Source of the DNA: Echinostoma caproni
Taxonomy: Eukaryota > Platyhelminthes > Trematoda > Plagiorchiida > Echinostomatidae
Assembly (NCBI GenBank): GCA_900618425.1
Contig: UZAN01048243.1
Span: 1,539 to 15,497, forward strand
DNA: 13,959 nt
Reading direction: 5' to 3'
Shown here: positions 1 through 9,570 of the stretch, in pieces
Position numbering within the stretch: position 1 is the first letter of the stretch
Layout of the letters: every line of letters starts with the position of its first letter
Made by a program: the position numbers and the translations under genes
The notes under the pieces: generated by a model
The model's database searches: none
What the model saw: only the letters and a program-made list of their open reading frames with translations
Told to the model about the DNA's origin: nothing

Positions 1-35
1 ATATGAAATCCGTTCTAGTTGCTTTCCTGGTTTCG

Positions 36-38
<3 letters not shown>

Positions 39-75
<37 letters not shown>
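39..75. repeat. (TA)n microsatellite, left
   Basis: Thirty-seven bases of uninterrupted alternating TA. It directly abuts the left arm of the inverted repeat and may be an expanded TA target duplication. Confidence 0.95.
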
Positions 76-77
<2 letters not shown>

Positions 78-122
78 CAGTTTTGTAAATGCCGGTGTTG
101 CTTGTCGTTTCTGTAGCTCGAA

Positions 123-141
123 GCAGTAACCCAGTTACTGC
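123..141. repeat. Perfect 8-bp hairpin in the element spacer
   Basis: GCAGTAAC and GTTACTGC are exact reverse complements separated by the three bases CCA. The hairpin lies just inside the left arm of the 39-301 element and has no counterpart beside the right arm. Function unknown. Confidence 0.6.
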
Positions 142-278
142 ATTGAGAATGTCACCTCGATTGTTGATCCAACGTTTGCAATACACGTGCCAAGCTCGGC
201 GAACAAATTAACATCATATTATACCACCCGAGCTACAAAAAACAATCAACACCGTTGTTTACAGAACTGTCATATACA

Positions 279-301
279 TATATATATATATATATATATA
301 T
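279..301. repeat. (TA)n microsatellite, right
   Basis: Twenty-three bases of alternating TA, preceded by CATATACA. It is the mirror of the left tract at the outer end of the right inverted-repeat arm. Confidence 0.95.
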
Positions 302-956
302 GGGTAATGCTAACTAGACTTGCTAATTCGCTTCGTTTGTCTATCTTGTTCAATGTTATACGTATGCGACCGATGAGAGTATACGAAAGGATTTCCTTTC
401 ACAGTGTTTGTCTTCTGACTTGCCTGTTCAAATTCAATACGGGATCCAATTGTTTCAATATGTATTTCACTTCTTAGTTCATATTCTCAAGCCTGACAGC
501 ATGTTGTGCACGTGCCTGGATTGGTTCTCCCCTAACACCTAAAACTTCACACCATATTTATCTGACTTTTAGGTCACCTACCTTACCGGGTACGTTCTGC
601 TCTTCAGTGGCTTCAACCGACAGTCAACCGCAAGTTAAAAATAAGGTCGGGAAACTTTTTCTGTGTTTGCAATGAAAGTTTCCATTATGCATCAGATTTT
701 GAATACTATCTTCTTTGTTTTATTCCGGCCCAGTTACTATCGAACAGGCAAAACATCTTATTTCCAGAAAACAATTTTTAGGTATTTTATACGAAAATAA
801 TCGAAGTCCAAATGAATCACTCCATGTCTGAACCATCAGTTCGTTCGATCCACAAATCTACCACGTCCATCGTCAGTCCTTTCCAGGTTCTACCCAAATT
901 GCCTGAAGGCGGATTAGTCAATATAGTACATGCAAACAGTTCGAATTTCAAAGATT
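302..956. other. No recognisable gene
   Basis: All frames are broken by frequent stops and none shows a motif I recognise. The right-hand part (about 850-956) may be an unreadable upstream extension of the BEL/Pao remnant that becomes legible at 957. I see no LTR boundary here. Confidence 0.5.
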
Positions 957-1750
957 TATTATGAGAATAACTTACAAGCTCATGCTTTTCTCGTCCCAGA
1001 GGTTCGTGTTATGATTGAAAAGACAGTTCTGCATACAATTCCTTGTGTGCAAAATGTCACGTGATACGTTCTTCTTCCACTACTGCACACAGTTTCACCT
1101 ATGTTGGAGCATATGCAGTGTTGATGGTTCTTCAAGTCTCACTTTGAAAGATTCTATGCTTGGCGCACAGACAATGTGGGAGTTGGAGAGTGTTCCGGAT
1201 TGAACACACTCTGACTGCGAATGACTAACGCCGGCATTCCAATAGGCATTTTGAGACCACTATTCTGAACGGATGTTCTTTAAGATGAATATTGTGTGAT
1301 AATTTTAGCAACGGGCGACACAGATGGCTTGGGTTTTGCATTATTTGGTATACCATAATCATGTCTCCTCTGATGCGCCGGTGGTGATTGGAATATAACC
1401 CCAAGGACTTCAGTCTCTGCGTATGAATAGCGATTCAACCCCTTGGCTATTTTGGTGGCCATCTTTTGTGGACGCTCCAGTATTTTGCAATCACACTGTA
1501 GCCGTGGTTTCCATGCGTGGATAGCGTACTCTGATCAGTTTGTTTTTACTGTTGATCACAATATTCCTACTTTTCTTTACCCTGAATCGCAATGGGTGTA
1601 GTGTTTTCGACCGTCCGAGATGCTTTGTGGCATCAAATTGCTTGGTGTGCTTGTCCGACACAAACGTGCCAAGTGACTCACAAAAAGCGGAGGGGTGGGA
1701 AGAGAGCCCTGAGCTCTCCGTGAGGGGCGCATACATGTATCAAACTGTCC
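957..1750 (+). pseudogene. BEL/Pao-type LTR retrotransposon pol remnant (protease to RT)
   Basis: In the family this polyprotein region carries an aspartic protease and then reverse transcriptase. Several landmarks appear in the right order. AHAFLVPEVR (975-1010) resembles the 'ealVPLEVR' block after the protease. MWELESVPD (1177-1203) resembles the 'FWelEsv' block. WVLHYLVYH (1330-1356) resembles 'WYLPHHpV', followed by VVI for 'RVVfD'. LFWWP (1447-1461) with TVAVV (1495-1509) resembles 'FLWWP...mtVHlFG'. VCFYC-stop-S (1538-1558) sits where the catalytic 'FYVDD' belongs. CFVASNCLVCLSD then VPSDSQKA (1621-1689) resembles the block ending 'tKW.SN..vl..vP'. The frame changes near 1018-1110, 1525 and 1600, and stops lie at 1201 and 1396. 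No LTRs, primer site or integrase were identified. The family call rests on motif order, not on an alignment, and the copy is clearly dead. Confidence 0.5.
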
Positions 1751-4100
1751 GAATGAAGTGTGTTGTTATGGTAAGTGACTGTCAGCTCAGACACTACGGG
1801 ATATGGTTACTAGGTCCCGGATGAAATTGAACACCACAATCAGCACAGATTACTGCAACCGATATGACTAAGTTTGAATGGATCGCGTGTAGCGTGTAGC
1901 CGGAACAATGCACTCCGATATCGGGACTCACGTCGTAGCATCGTGTGATGAGGTGGATCAGTCAATAAAATGATGAGTCATAACTGTGATACTGGCGCCT
2001 GCCAATACTGACAGTATGGAACGTACCGATAGGTTTCGATTAGCAATGAAAACTGAACAAAAAGACGAGTAAGTTAGAAAGCGATCCGAATGATCACTTG
2101 GCTATTTTAGTGTTATCAACAGTGTAGAATAGTACGGAAATCGGGGCTTAGAGTCGAGAGAGAAACGTATAAAATGATAATTGCGGCGACCACATCGTGA
2201 TGAGCGTGTGTGCAAAGAAGATGAATACAATGAGTAGATTTTCTCCCGTCGATTTACTACTTATGCCGTCATTACTCTGTGTTATTTTACCGGAACGGTT
2301 TGCAACAAATGGTTCGATTGCATACACGGTCACCGTGGCACTTACACTTGTCTATCGCAGTGTATCCACCTCCCCGTTTTTGGGGAGAGAAGGGGGGAGA
2401 GAGAAACACGTATGTTTTTCTCGTTAACGGTGTACCTTAATCGGTGAGCAATAACCTAGAGTTCTTACAATCCTTTTTGCCTATCGTGTGATCCGAACAA
2501 AGGACTAAGTAGACCGGTAAAATAATAGTGAACGACTCGTATGATGTCAACCATAGTAATCGACTCATTCGCCATCTGCACTGTCCTCTGTCCGTCTGTT
2601 CCAAATTCACTGATAATCGCCAGTTCATGATGGACTGAAAACAAAATTAATTGCTAGCTATGTTCTCAGAGAATGTCAGTTGTATTGAATGCTCAAAAAA
2701 ACTGCGGTAACAGTAGAACAGTTAATGGCAGCGATAAACCAAACCTTCATAGCTTGAATGAAAGTAATTTGTCACATAGAGGAGAAAAACAACAATTTGT
2801 GCAACGTAAACGATCCAACTCCTATAAGGGCAGGATGCACTCTGAGCGAAAAGGTTTTTAAAACAGCTTATTTTTGATGCAGCCCAATTAATCGAACCAG
2901 ATGCGTGACAATATTATGAGGACATTTTGGTCATCACAGGACGTTCTTGCGGTCGTTGCGTTGCGCTCATTGGCCCGGGTCACTCAATCATCTCCTCTAC
3001 GTCCACTATGGCTGGATAACAAACTTGACCTATCCATTCAGGTGTTTGTTCTAATGGTGCGAGGTAGCACTTTGTCGGAATGAGTGAAAAGAATGTTTCT
3101 GATCTTCTGACAGCTCCATATCAGTATGAAAACGTTACTACGCTCCTGTGACTGTAAAAGACGGTAATTTATTACTACCTGATGATCATTTAGTATAAAT
3201 ATATCACTGAAGTTTAAAGTTGTTAATGTTGAATTGTGGTTGACAGTCTGAAAATACATTTGAATACATGATATTTTTAAAGCAGGCAACCGAGTGAACA
3301 ACACTGTTCAGACAGCGCTTAGCAAATGTGTATGCGTGTCTAACATGACTTGCTGTATTTACTGATCTCCTTAAACAGGGTGAAGGACACCAGGTGGAAA
3401 GCTAACTAATGTCTTTCAGATCTACGCTTTTTAGTCAAGTAGCTCAAAAGTGACCTCGGGATTGGTGACAGTGAATAATTAATCAATTGATCTATGCTGG
3501 GCTGTTTCCAGACGTCCGATGGACAGGTTTCTCAACTGCAGTCAGCAACATCGTTTCAAATGGCAGAGCATTACTCTATTTATTAGCAAAACATCAGCTC
3601 AAACATTGTCCTTAATCATGGGAACCGTCTTTGGAGAAGGATGCCTAACTCATTAAACGAATGCGCTGAAATTGGAGAAAATACTTGGGGTGGAATGTTT
3701 GATGCTTCCCCCATTTGGAGGAAACCCCTAAAGACGAATATCAAAAACATCTTCATGATAAGGGCCTACTAGACAGGTTTATAGATCCGCCTGATTATTC
3801 GCCCGAGCACTGAGTGACTCTGTGAGAGAATATAACCTAGGGCTGACGAAGCGTAGAATTTAACCTTTTCAGAAACAACTTGATAAATGGGTGGAACCGA
3901 ATTCCACGATTCCTTTCGGACCCTGGGAAAGTGGGAATTTTCAACAGTTGACTGGACAGGGGTAACTGGGCCGGACTCTCTCCAGAGATTTCCCAGGTTG
4001 ATTGCGGTTAGCTCCTGTAGGAATTCCATATTACCCCGTATGTACGTATTTTTCTGTGACATCTCCGATATTTGACGGAAAATTTGCCTGTATTCAAGTG
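1751..4100. other. 2.3 kb without a recognisable gene
   Basis: Only short open frames occur here. One at 2673-2861 (+) is hydrophilic and follows a CAG, and one at 2901-3083 (+) is mildly hydrophobic. Neither shows a known domain or convincing splice sites at both ends. DPNDHLAILVL at about 2086-2120 (+) loosely recalls the BEL/Pao 'DPLG..aP.vl' block, so the Pao remnant could continue, but the spacing is longer than usual. A perfect short hairpin (TCCCC, loop GTTTTT, GGGGA) lies at 2371-2386, beside a purine-rich GGGAGAGAGA run. Confidence 0.4.
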
Positions 4101-4581
4101 GGTTCCCAAATGTTTAGGGTTTTAATGAATCGTCACTCCAGCAAGAGCAATAATTCGAACCATCCTTTGGCAAAAGCGTTTTCAATCCTGTGTCACCTGA
4201 CTTGACCTGGTGGATGAGATAGGGAACGGACAATGATATTCATTTGACCATTTTAATAGTAGATCAGCAATATATATTCGAAACTTCGCGTTCATTGATA
4301 ACTTCTGTAATTCATCCAAAAGGGGGACTTAAGTGGCTCGCAGTAATATTTCGTTTCTAGGGCTAGGTAGCACTGCAGTAACTCGGTGCAATATCCATAC
4401 TTTTCCATTAGTATCTCTCATGTGGTTCTCTAACCCAAGATCTTGAGTCAAAACTATCAGTTTATCGAAAACGGCAACTAACCTTGGACTTGCACACCAC
4501 AGTATAAATCGTTTAACACCCATGCACTTGCACGAGCTCTAATAGTCCATTCCTCAACAGTTGCGGTCTCACTCACAATAA

Positions 4582-4830
4582 GGATGCTGTGCATTACTGC
4601 ATTACATCAATCTTCTCACACAATGCTCTTCATCTCCGATACTTGATTGTCTTCTTCAATCTGTCTTGCGCATCTGCTTTTCCCTCACTACAACCCCTAT
4701 TCATTCTGACCATTGGAATTTGGTGTATGTGTCTTTGTTCAGTATTCAGCACCATTCCCTCCTCAATCGGGTTTTGATATTTCCAATGGCGAATTTCAGT
4801 TCTTCTGACTGGAGCTTTGTGCCACATCTT
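4582..4830 (+). pseudogene. Non-LTR retrotransposon endonuclease, C-terminal fragment
   Basis: In the intact protein this apurinic/apyrimidinic-like endonuclease nicks target DNA so that reverse transcription can be primed there. A single stop-to-stop frame of 83 codons gives LLHYINLLTQC, SSSPILD, then TTTPIHSDHWNLVYVS and LLNRVLIFPMANFSSSDWS. This matches the family order: an 'L...N.LtQ' helix, the 'S.LDLvlTn' strand, the catalytic SDH box (codons 4705-4713, all three residues intact), then the 'ny.kAdf....L' stretch leading to the linker. The 'fpTR' segment normally between LTQ and LDL seems shortened. The GDFN box expected near 4490 is not readable. The ORF reaches its stop at 4831 without joining the RT frame, which lies about 0.8 kb downstream. 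Confidence 0.65.
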
Positions 4831-5608
4831 TAAAAAACTGATTTTTCATACTTCACCTTTCTTCCAACAGATTTGATTATTCTGTATTTCATATTCTTTC
4901 ACTGTTCATTTAAAGCAACTTGTAGCCCAGAGCGTCATCCCATATGCGTTCAATATTCAGAGAAATAACTAGGAAACGTACATAGTAACAACCACAACCT
5001 AAGACTATGGGATAAACGTGTTCACATTCGGAAACAGCCTACTATAACTAATGATTTCCACTCGTATCCCTAATTGTGCAGAGAAGCGCGCCCGTTCCGT
5101 TTACTGGTTATTAATTTCCAGTTCCTCTCTTTTCTCATACCTATCTTTGTCATCCACCTCTGATTCAACGGACCAGACTCCATCTGTCATTTCAACATTC
5201 TCCTTTCACCGTACATTCTAGTCTTACATGTCTGTTGAGTGTAGAAGCTTATGCTCCATATTTCTAAGCTTGGGAAACCACAATCCCTTGAACGGTTCAT
5301 GAAGGTTCGTTCCCAAACAGTCGATTGGAAAAAGAAGGCATTCTAATGTCGACGTTTGTCTCCAAATTCCTCCTATGGCATACCCAGAACAATAAACCAA
5401 TTTGGTAAACAATCTCATCTTAAGGGGCATCATTTATTAGCGAAATACAGCACACTTTTACAGGTCAGAAAATCGTCTGAGTCAAGGGAACAGAAAATGG
5501 TGCACGGAAAACCAGCTTGTTTGTCAAATTCATTTTATGATGCAATTCACGGATACTTTCCAGTATACCCGGAACAAATACACCGTAATCATTCAGAAAG
5601 TCAAAGTT

Positions 5609-6793
5609 AAACGTGTTTTTGTCAGATTAACCAAACGGCCAAAGCAATTTTCCGCAACTGTTTTGTCCCTATTGATCCCCTTTACGCTACCGACTATCTG
5701 TTCCACGATCCCTATGAAAAGATAGAGCTAATTAGCATTTTTTTAAGTCCACTTTCATGGTGCTTCCTTACACCTTTCTACTCTCACCCGCTATCCAGTA
5801 TGGTCCCAAAATCACAGCTTAGAACATTTGCCTAGGACTAAGTCGTTCCCCCCGACTCAGATGACATCCAACCAGTCGTTGCCAGGACTTGTGCATCGGA
5901 GCTTAAACCTTTATTCCATTTCGTTGTTTCCCAATCGCTTTTATTTAATGCTTGTCCCAGTTACTGGAAAACTGCTTTCCATTCCAAAGCAAAGAGCACC
6001 AAGTGATGCAAACATTTGCCACCCCATTTCCCTCACCGTGACCATCTCTGAGGGCATAGAACCGGGGGATCGAAAAACAACTTCGCTGTTTCGTGGATCA
6101 CAATAAACGTCTTAAACAGCGACAACATGACTTCCGCTTGCAAAGATCCGCCGGGAACTTACTGAAGAGCATACAAGTAGCCCATTTAGTTCTCCGTTAC
6201 TAATCACCAATGCACGTTACTTCTGGTCTCCCTCTATATTCCCATAGCGTTGGACTTAGTATAGCATCATGTGCTCCTGCCGAAACTTTCAAAGGTTGAA
6301 TTGTCTGCCTCTTCAAAAACTTGGATACGAAGCTCCTTTTGCGATCTTTAATTTTGGTTCGCCTTTATAGAGTCATTTTGGCAGTAATACCAGTAACCCT
6401 CAAAGTTACGTGCAAACTCTTACCATGTTTCTTCACTTCCTCAACCAAATTTTATCCTATCCACACTTTTTCTAATGATACATCATTCTACTCCCCCCTC
6501 CCCAATGTCCTGTTACTCTTCTATCAACATTACGCACAACTGAGGGTCTGCGTTTTATTCATTCACTTGCAATCTGAATACCATCGCTGTTTGGGGTGCT
6601 GAAAAAATTGAATCGTTTTTAACACTGCTAAAACCTCTTCTTCGTTCGTATCCCTCAAGGTCAATCCCTGTGCTCTCAACTTTTATTTTATTCCCTTTTC
6701 ATCTCGGTTTCATATCCGCTACAGTTTTACTCAAGCAATAACCGTCCTATTGCGTATCTTGGTCCCTTCGTATTGATGAATTTAATTTTCATG
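5609..6793 (+). pseudogene. Non-LTR reverse transcriptase, frameshifted fragment
   Basis: The intact enzyme copies its own RNA at the nicked target. Blocks in order are as follows. VFVRLTKRPKQFS (5615-5653) resembles the linker 'fyrYvk.rtK'. DRAN-stop-HFFKSTFM (5721-5759) resembles 'dKAelfN.fFsSVFt'. SLFPNRF, then LLSIPKQRAPSDAN and HPISLTVTISEGIE (about 5918-6061) match 'lFN.Sl...P..WK.a.v.pI.K....d..nyRPISLTs.isKi.E'. QRQHDFRLQRSAGNLLKS (6117-6170) matches 'QHGFr.grSc.tNLL'. NFQRLNCLPLQKLGYEA (6284-6334) matches 'aFDrVnH..LL.KL...Gi'. RIPQGQSLCSQLLFYSLFIS (6647-6706) matches 'GvPQGSvLgPlLF.lyIN'. At least four frame changes and several stops separate these blocks. The motif-A aspartate region and YADD box are not legible. 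Confidence 0.72.
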
Positions 6794-7902
6794 TAAATTG
6801 GAGAATTTCATCGAATAGCTCAAAGTTGAAGCCAACGGGCAGTTCAACATCGCGACAGAGAAATACGCGCAATGTGATTTGCGATACACGTTCGGGGACG
6901 ACTAGCAGTTGTCTATCAAATGAACTCGAACTTCTACTGTGTCGTGCATTTGTCTATGTGTATCACAACCGGGAAAAATTAAATCTGAGTGAAAAATCTG
7001 CCCCCGAAATTTGGTCAGTTTCCCGGGTGTGTAGAGCTTTCACGAACTGTAAACATCACCCTTGTTCTCCCTCTCTCTCTCTTCCTACTGAATAGGAAAC
7101 TATTAAGGGTTCTGTTACATAAGAGGCGAGACAGCGAGACAGTCCAATTGAAAAACTTGCGGTGACTGATCGAACGCTTCCTTGAACGACCAGGAATAGA
7201 ACGAAACGAAATGTGCAGAGAAAAGCGGTTGAACGAGATTGGGTATTGCTGGTTTCTCTGGAATTCTGAAGTCACTATGGACCTTTACTTTGAAAGGAAG
7301 CCAATGGTTTACCACATTTATCACACAAATAATTTTGGGCTCGGTTTGGGCCATTTCCGAAATTCGATGCTATTCATGACTCGATTTTCGTCAGTTCATT
7401 CGCATATCGGTTTGATCAAATAAATTTGATCTCAACATATAAGCAAGCGAGTGAATTCCACTGAAATTCGATTGAACTTTGCTGCAAAAAATTGGAAATA
7501 TTGATGTCATATGATTTATGATTGTTGTGCACTTTGATTGAGTTGGATACGTTACATGTGCATTTCCGATGACTACGACGAAAACACGATCTCATCTTGT
7601 ATGCCCAGTGACGATGGTTTGAAACTTGTTCAAATAGTAAGGGAGACCAAGCACCGTGAAACGCAGCACGAGTTTCTGTGACTTTGTTCCTGTGGACGGG
7701 TGGTGGGTAGGTGATTACACGGCAGTGCAAAAGTGATTTAAAGAATTATTATCGGTCAGTCCAATTTGGCCCAACAGCAATGAAGGGAGACGCAGTGGAC
7801 CATCTATGAACTCCAATCGAAATCATCTCACTAAGTCAGGTCTTCCATGCAAATGACGGGCTAACTGGCCACAAAACTGACAGTCCGGGTTAGTAATACT
7901 CC
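6794..7902. other. 1.1 kb without a recognisable gene
   Basis: A 90-codon + strand open frame at 6826-7095 and overlapping frames at 7015-7730 show no known motif and begin at non-ATG codons or by chance. Features seen are a CT-rich run at about 7066-7083 and a short hairpin at 7082-7098 (TTCCTA, five-base loop, TAGGAA). The first part may contain the unreadable 3' end of the + strand non-LTR element. Confidence 0.4.
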
Positions 7903-8157
7903 TTTAACTCACAATTATTTGTGAGTAGTCTTGTGGGATAGTTGATATTGATTAATTATCTACCCATCTAATCAGGCAACACCAACTACTACTGATGAAC
8001 TCTAGTATGGGTGAAACTGGAGTCTAATGCTGTGGAGTTTATGGTTGATTGGGGGAGCTGAGGAATGTGCGTGAAGGTGTAGTCTGAAGAATGGTCAGCT
8101 CCACTCAATCAACATAAATTAACCCACAACACAACTCACAAGAAATTGCGAGTTAAA
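7903..8157. repeat. Nested inverted-repeat element, about 255 bp
   Basis: The outer arms are 7903-7941 and 8119-8157 and match as reverse complements at 32 of 39 positions; the outermost eight bases, TTTAACTC, are identical. A second, inner pair is 8038-8060 with 8096-8118. It shares TTTATG, TTGATTG and GGAGCTG with one-base offsets. The right-hand arms are contiguous, while about 96 bases (7942-8037) separate the two left-hand arms. That extra stretch carries the hammerhead-like core. The outer match fades into a weaker AT-rich similarity beyond both ends, so the true termini and any target duplication are uncertain. There is no coding capacity. It could be a non-autonomous DNA element or a SINE-like element that folds as RNA. 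Confidence 0.55.
7978..8039 (+). ncRNA. Hammerhead-ribozyme-like motif (type I topology)
   Basis: A hammerhead RNA cuts itself 3' of an NUH triplet. All conserved core positions are present in order. CTGATGA is at 7992-7998. Stem II pairs ACTC (7999-8002) with GGGT (8009-8012) as four pairs including one G-U, closed by the six-base loop TAGTAT. GAAA follows at 8013-8016. Stem III is tiny: A8016-T8023 and C8017-G8022 around TGGA. The cleavage triplet GTC is 8022-8024. Stem I is weaker. It has 7990-7991 with 8025-8026, 7987-7988 with 8028-8029, an internal loop, then 7978-7980 and 7982-7983 with 8034-8035 and 8037-8039, broken by mismatches. From memory, 4-bp stem II with a hexaloop also occurs in Schistosoma SINE-like hammerheads, and very short stem III occurs in Penelope-element hammerheads. 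Activity is unproven, and the imperfect stem I lowers confidence. Confidence 0.45.
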
Positions 8158-9570
8158 TGCCGATTATTATAAATCATTCGAGGTGAGTCCATTTGTTTCA
8201 GTTCACACGACACACTATTCCTTTAATACAGTTGTCTACCTTTTTTCGCCTAAAATCGCTTACAGTCGGCTTACAACTCTTTCCTTGCATCTTTCACCAA
8301 ATCCGTCACTTGTTGTAGTTGAGATCTTATGGCTGCTACACATAGCAAACTTACAGTTCCTCTGATCTAGTGTCTAAGGTTGTCTTTTGAACTACACGCT
8401 CTCGTCAAAAATCGTATCCTTAACAGTGTATCTTTGGTAGCGCCAATCGATTTCATTGTCAATCAACACCTTGCAGATTGTGCTCGTCCATGCGACTAAG
8501 ATATGACTGACACTTCACTTTCTCGGCATCCGACGCATTCCCTCACCAGCTTCATGACCACTTACTTGAATTGCGATTTTTCAAAACTCCGCTGTACCCT
8601 CTTTTATTGATTTTTCTTAAGGAACGAATAATCGATGAGATAAAATCAAATCCCATGTGACTGTATGCTAGAAATGTTATCGTTTACAGCATGATTCTTG
8701 TCCGTCTGCGTCGCTTTTCTGCACGATATCGCATAACCATGGACGTTTGTCCCAAGTTGATCAAAGCCAAAGCGAATGTGATAACATTTCCACTGAACCT
8801 TTTTTCACATTGGACGAATAAAAATGATTCTTGACATGATTGGGCCATAAACCATAACGGATTAGGTTCATTATTATCATTTAATTCAGTTCAGAAGATC
8901 AGACTGAAAATTCAATGCATCCATATGGTGAGGATCGATCGACTGAATTAACCGATTAATTGATGCTCTTATTCGGTGACACCGTATAAAAGTTCCTGAG
9001 CCACGTGATCATATACCCTAGGTGAAATTAAAATAAATTATTTGGTGATTCGTTAGATTCCGTTGGCCTCGAAAAGCGGAGCTTTTTATCTGTTTGTGTT
9101 GGTTTTGAGGAAAAAGTTTACCAGTACCACAATGAATGCTATTTCGTTGTTTATGATTGCTCAACTTTTTTGTATTCCAAATAGGAAACTATAATGCAGG
9201 TTAAGTAGACTGACATCGGAAAGGTTTCGCAAAACTTAGAGAAGCAAGTAGCTCATGGATTTAATAATATCGATAACAGTTGAGCGAAGCTGATTGGTTT
9301 AGTCAGTGCTTTGCATCTGCTAACAAGAGACAAGGGGACCATTGTTCAACCTGTGTACAAGGGTGAGCGTGGGTGGAATATTTTTATGAAGATTGCTATA
9401 TCAATGACTGGGAAAACTTTTTCAGAGGCACACAACCGGTTTCGCGGTCCTTGCCGCTCTTCAGGTATTGCGTATCTTTTGTCTATTCATTCTTATGCTG
9501 CAGTGTGTTGTAATAGCCGTTCTTGATGATTTTCAAAGCTGACCACGCAATCCATCATCGTATGTAATAG
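8158..9570. other. 1.4 kb without a recognisable gene
   Basis: The longest uninterrupted stretches are the + strand frames 8511-8657 and 8661-8831 (same frame, one TGA between) and 9311-9526 (TTG start). None has a domain I can name. A TATAAAAG string lies at 8985-8992 with no gene downstream that I can support. Confidence 0.4.

Larger units (their letters stand above)
39..301. repeat. MITE-like inverted-repeat element bounded by (TA)n tracts
   Basis: Two arms face each other. The left arm is 73-120 and the right arm is 229-275. Read on the opposite strand, the right arm matches the left at about 40 of 48 positions with one gap. Shared blocks include TATGACAGTT, CGGTGTTG and TGTAGCTCG. The outer ends of both arms run straight into alternating TA tracts (39-75 and 279-301), and a spacer of about 108 bp separates the arms. 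The spacer holds its own perfect hairpin at 123-141. There is no open frame long enough for a transposase. A non-autonomous DNA transposon inserted at TA, as Tc1/mariner-type elements do, would explain the layout. An old inverted duplication is the alternative. The arms are seen directly; the element class is inference. Confidence 0.6.
4101..6793 (+). mobile_element. Decayed EN-RT non-LTR retrotransposon, CR1/Jockey-like
   Basis: Endonuclease and reverse transcriptase remnants lie on the + strand in the order expected for ORF2 of a non-LTR element: endonuclease C-terminus at 4582-4830, linker at about 5609-5770, and RT at 5828-6793. A possible endonuclease N-terminal patch (GSQMFRVLMNRHSSKSNN, 4101-4154) would extend it upstream, but that part is weak. 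Every block is in a different frame or broken by stops, so the copy is old. It appears to end inside or just after the RT palm, because no YADD box or C-terminal part was found after 6793. No poly(A) or short tandem tail was seen. The QHDFR and PISLT signatures set it apart from the minus-strand element at the right end. Confidence 0.65.

Noticed and set aside
187..477. 96-codon + strand frame
   Set aside because: It runs through the right inverted-repeat arm and the TA tract (the IYIYIYI run), so it is not a gene.
2309..2319. GGTTCGATTGC as a tRNA/SINE B box
   Set aside because: No A box at the right distance and no cloverleaf pairing, and the final conserved C is missing.
2673..2861. Hydrophilic 62-codon frame after a CAG as a possible host exon
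   Set aside because: Weak pyrimidine tract, poor donor (AAAG-GTTTTT), low-complexity polar composition and no recognised domain.
3769..4205. Overlapping open frames on both strands (3769-4062 minus, 3887-4075 and 4002-4205 plus)
   Set aside because: No conserved motif in the minus frame. Only a short patch of the 4002-4205 frame (4101-4154) resembles endonuclease, and that is recorded as tentative.
4630..4827. 65-codon minus-strand frame
   Set aside because: It is the antisense shadow of the endonuclease fragment at 4582-4830.
8985..8992. TATAAAAG as a TATA box
   Set aside because: No supported gene or initiator downstream. The string is common in AT-rich DNA.
7092..9191. 13-bp direct repeat AATAGGAAACTAT at about 7092 and 9180
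   Set aside because: About one such match is expected by chance in a window this size, and the similarity does not extend.
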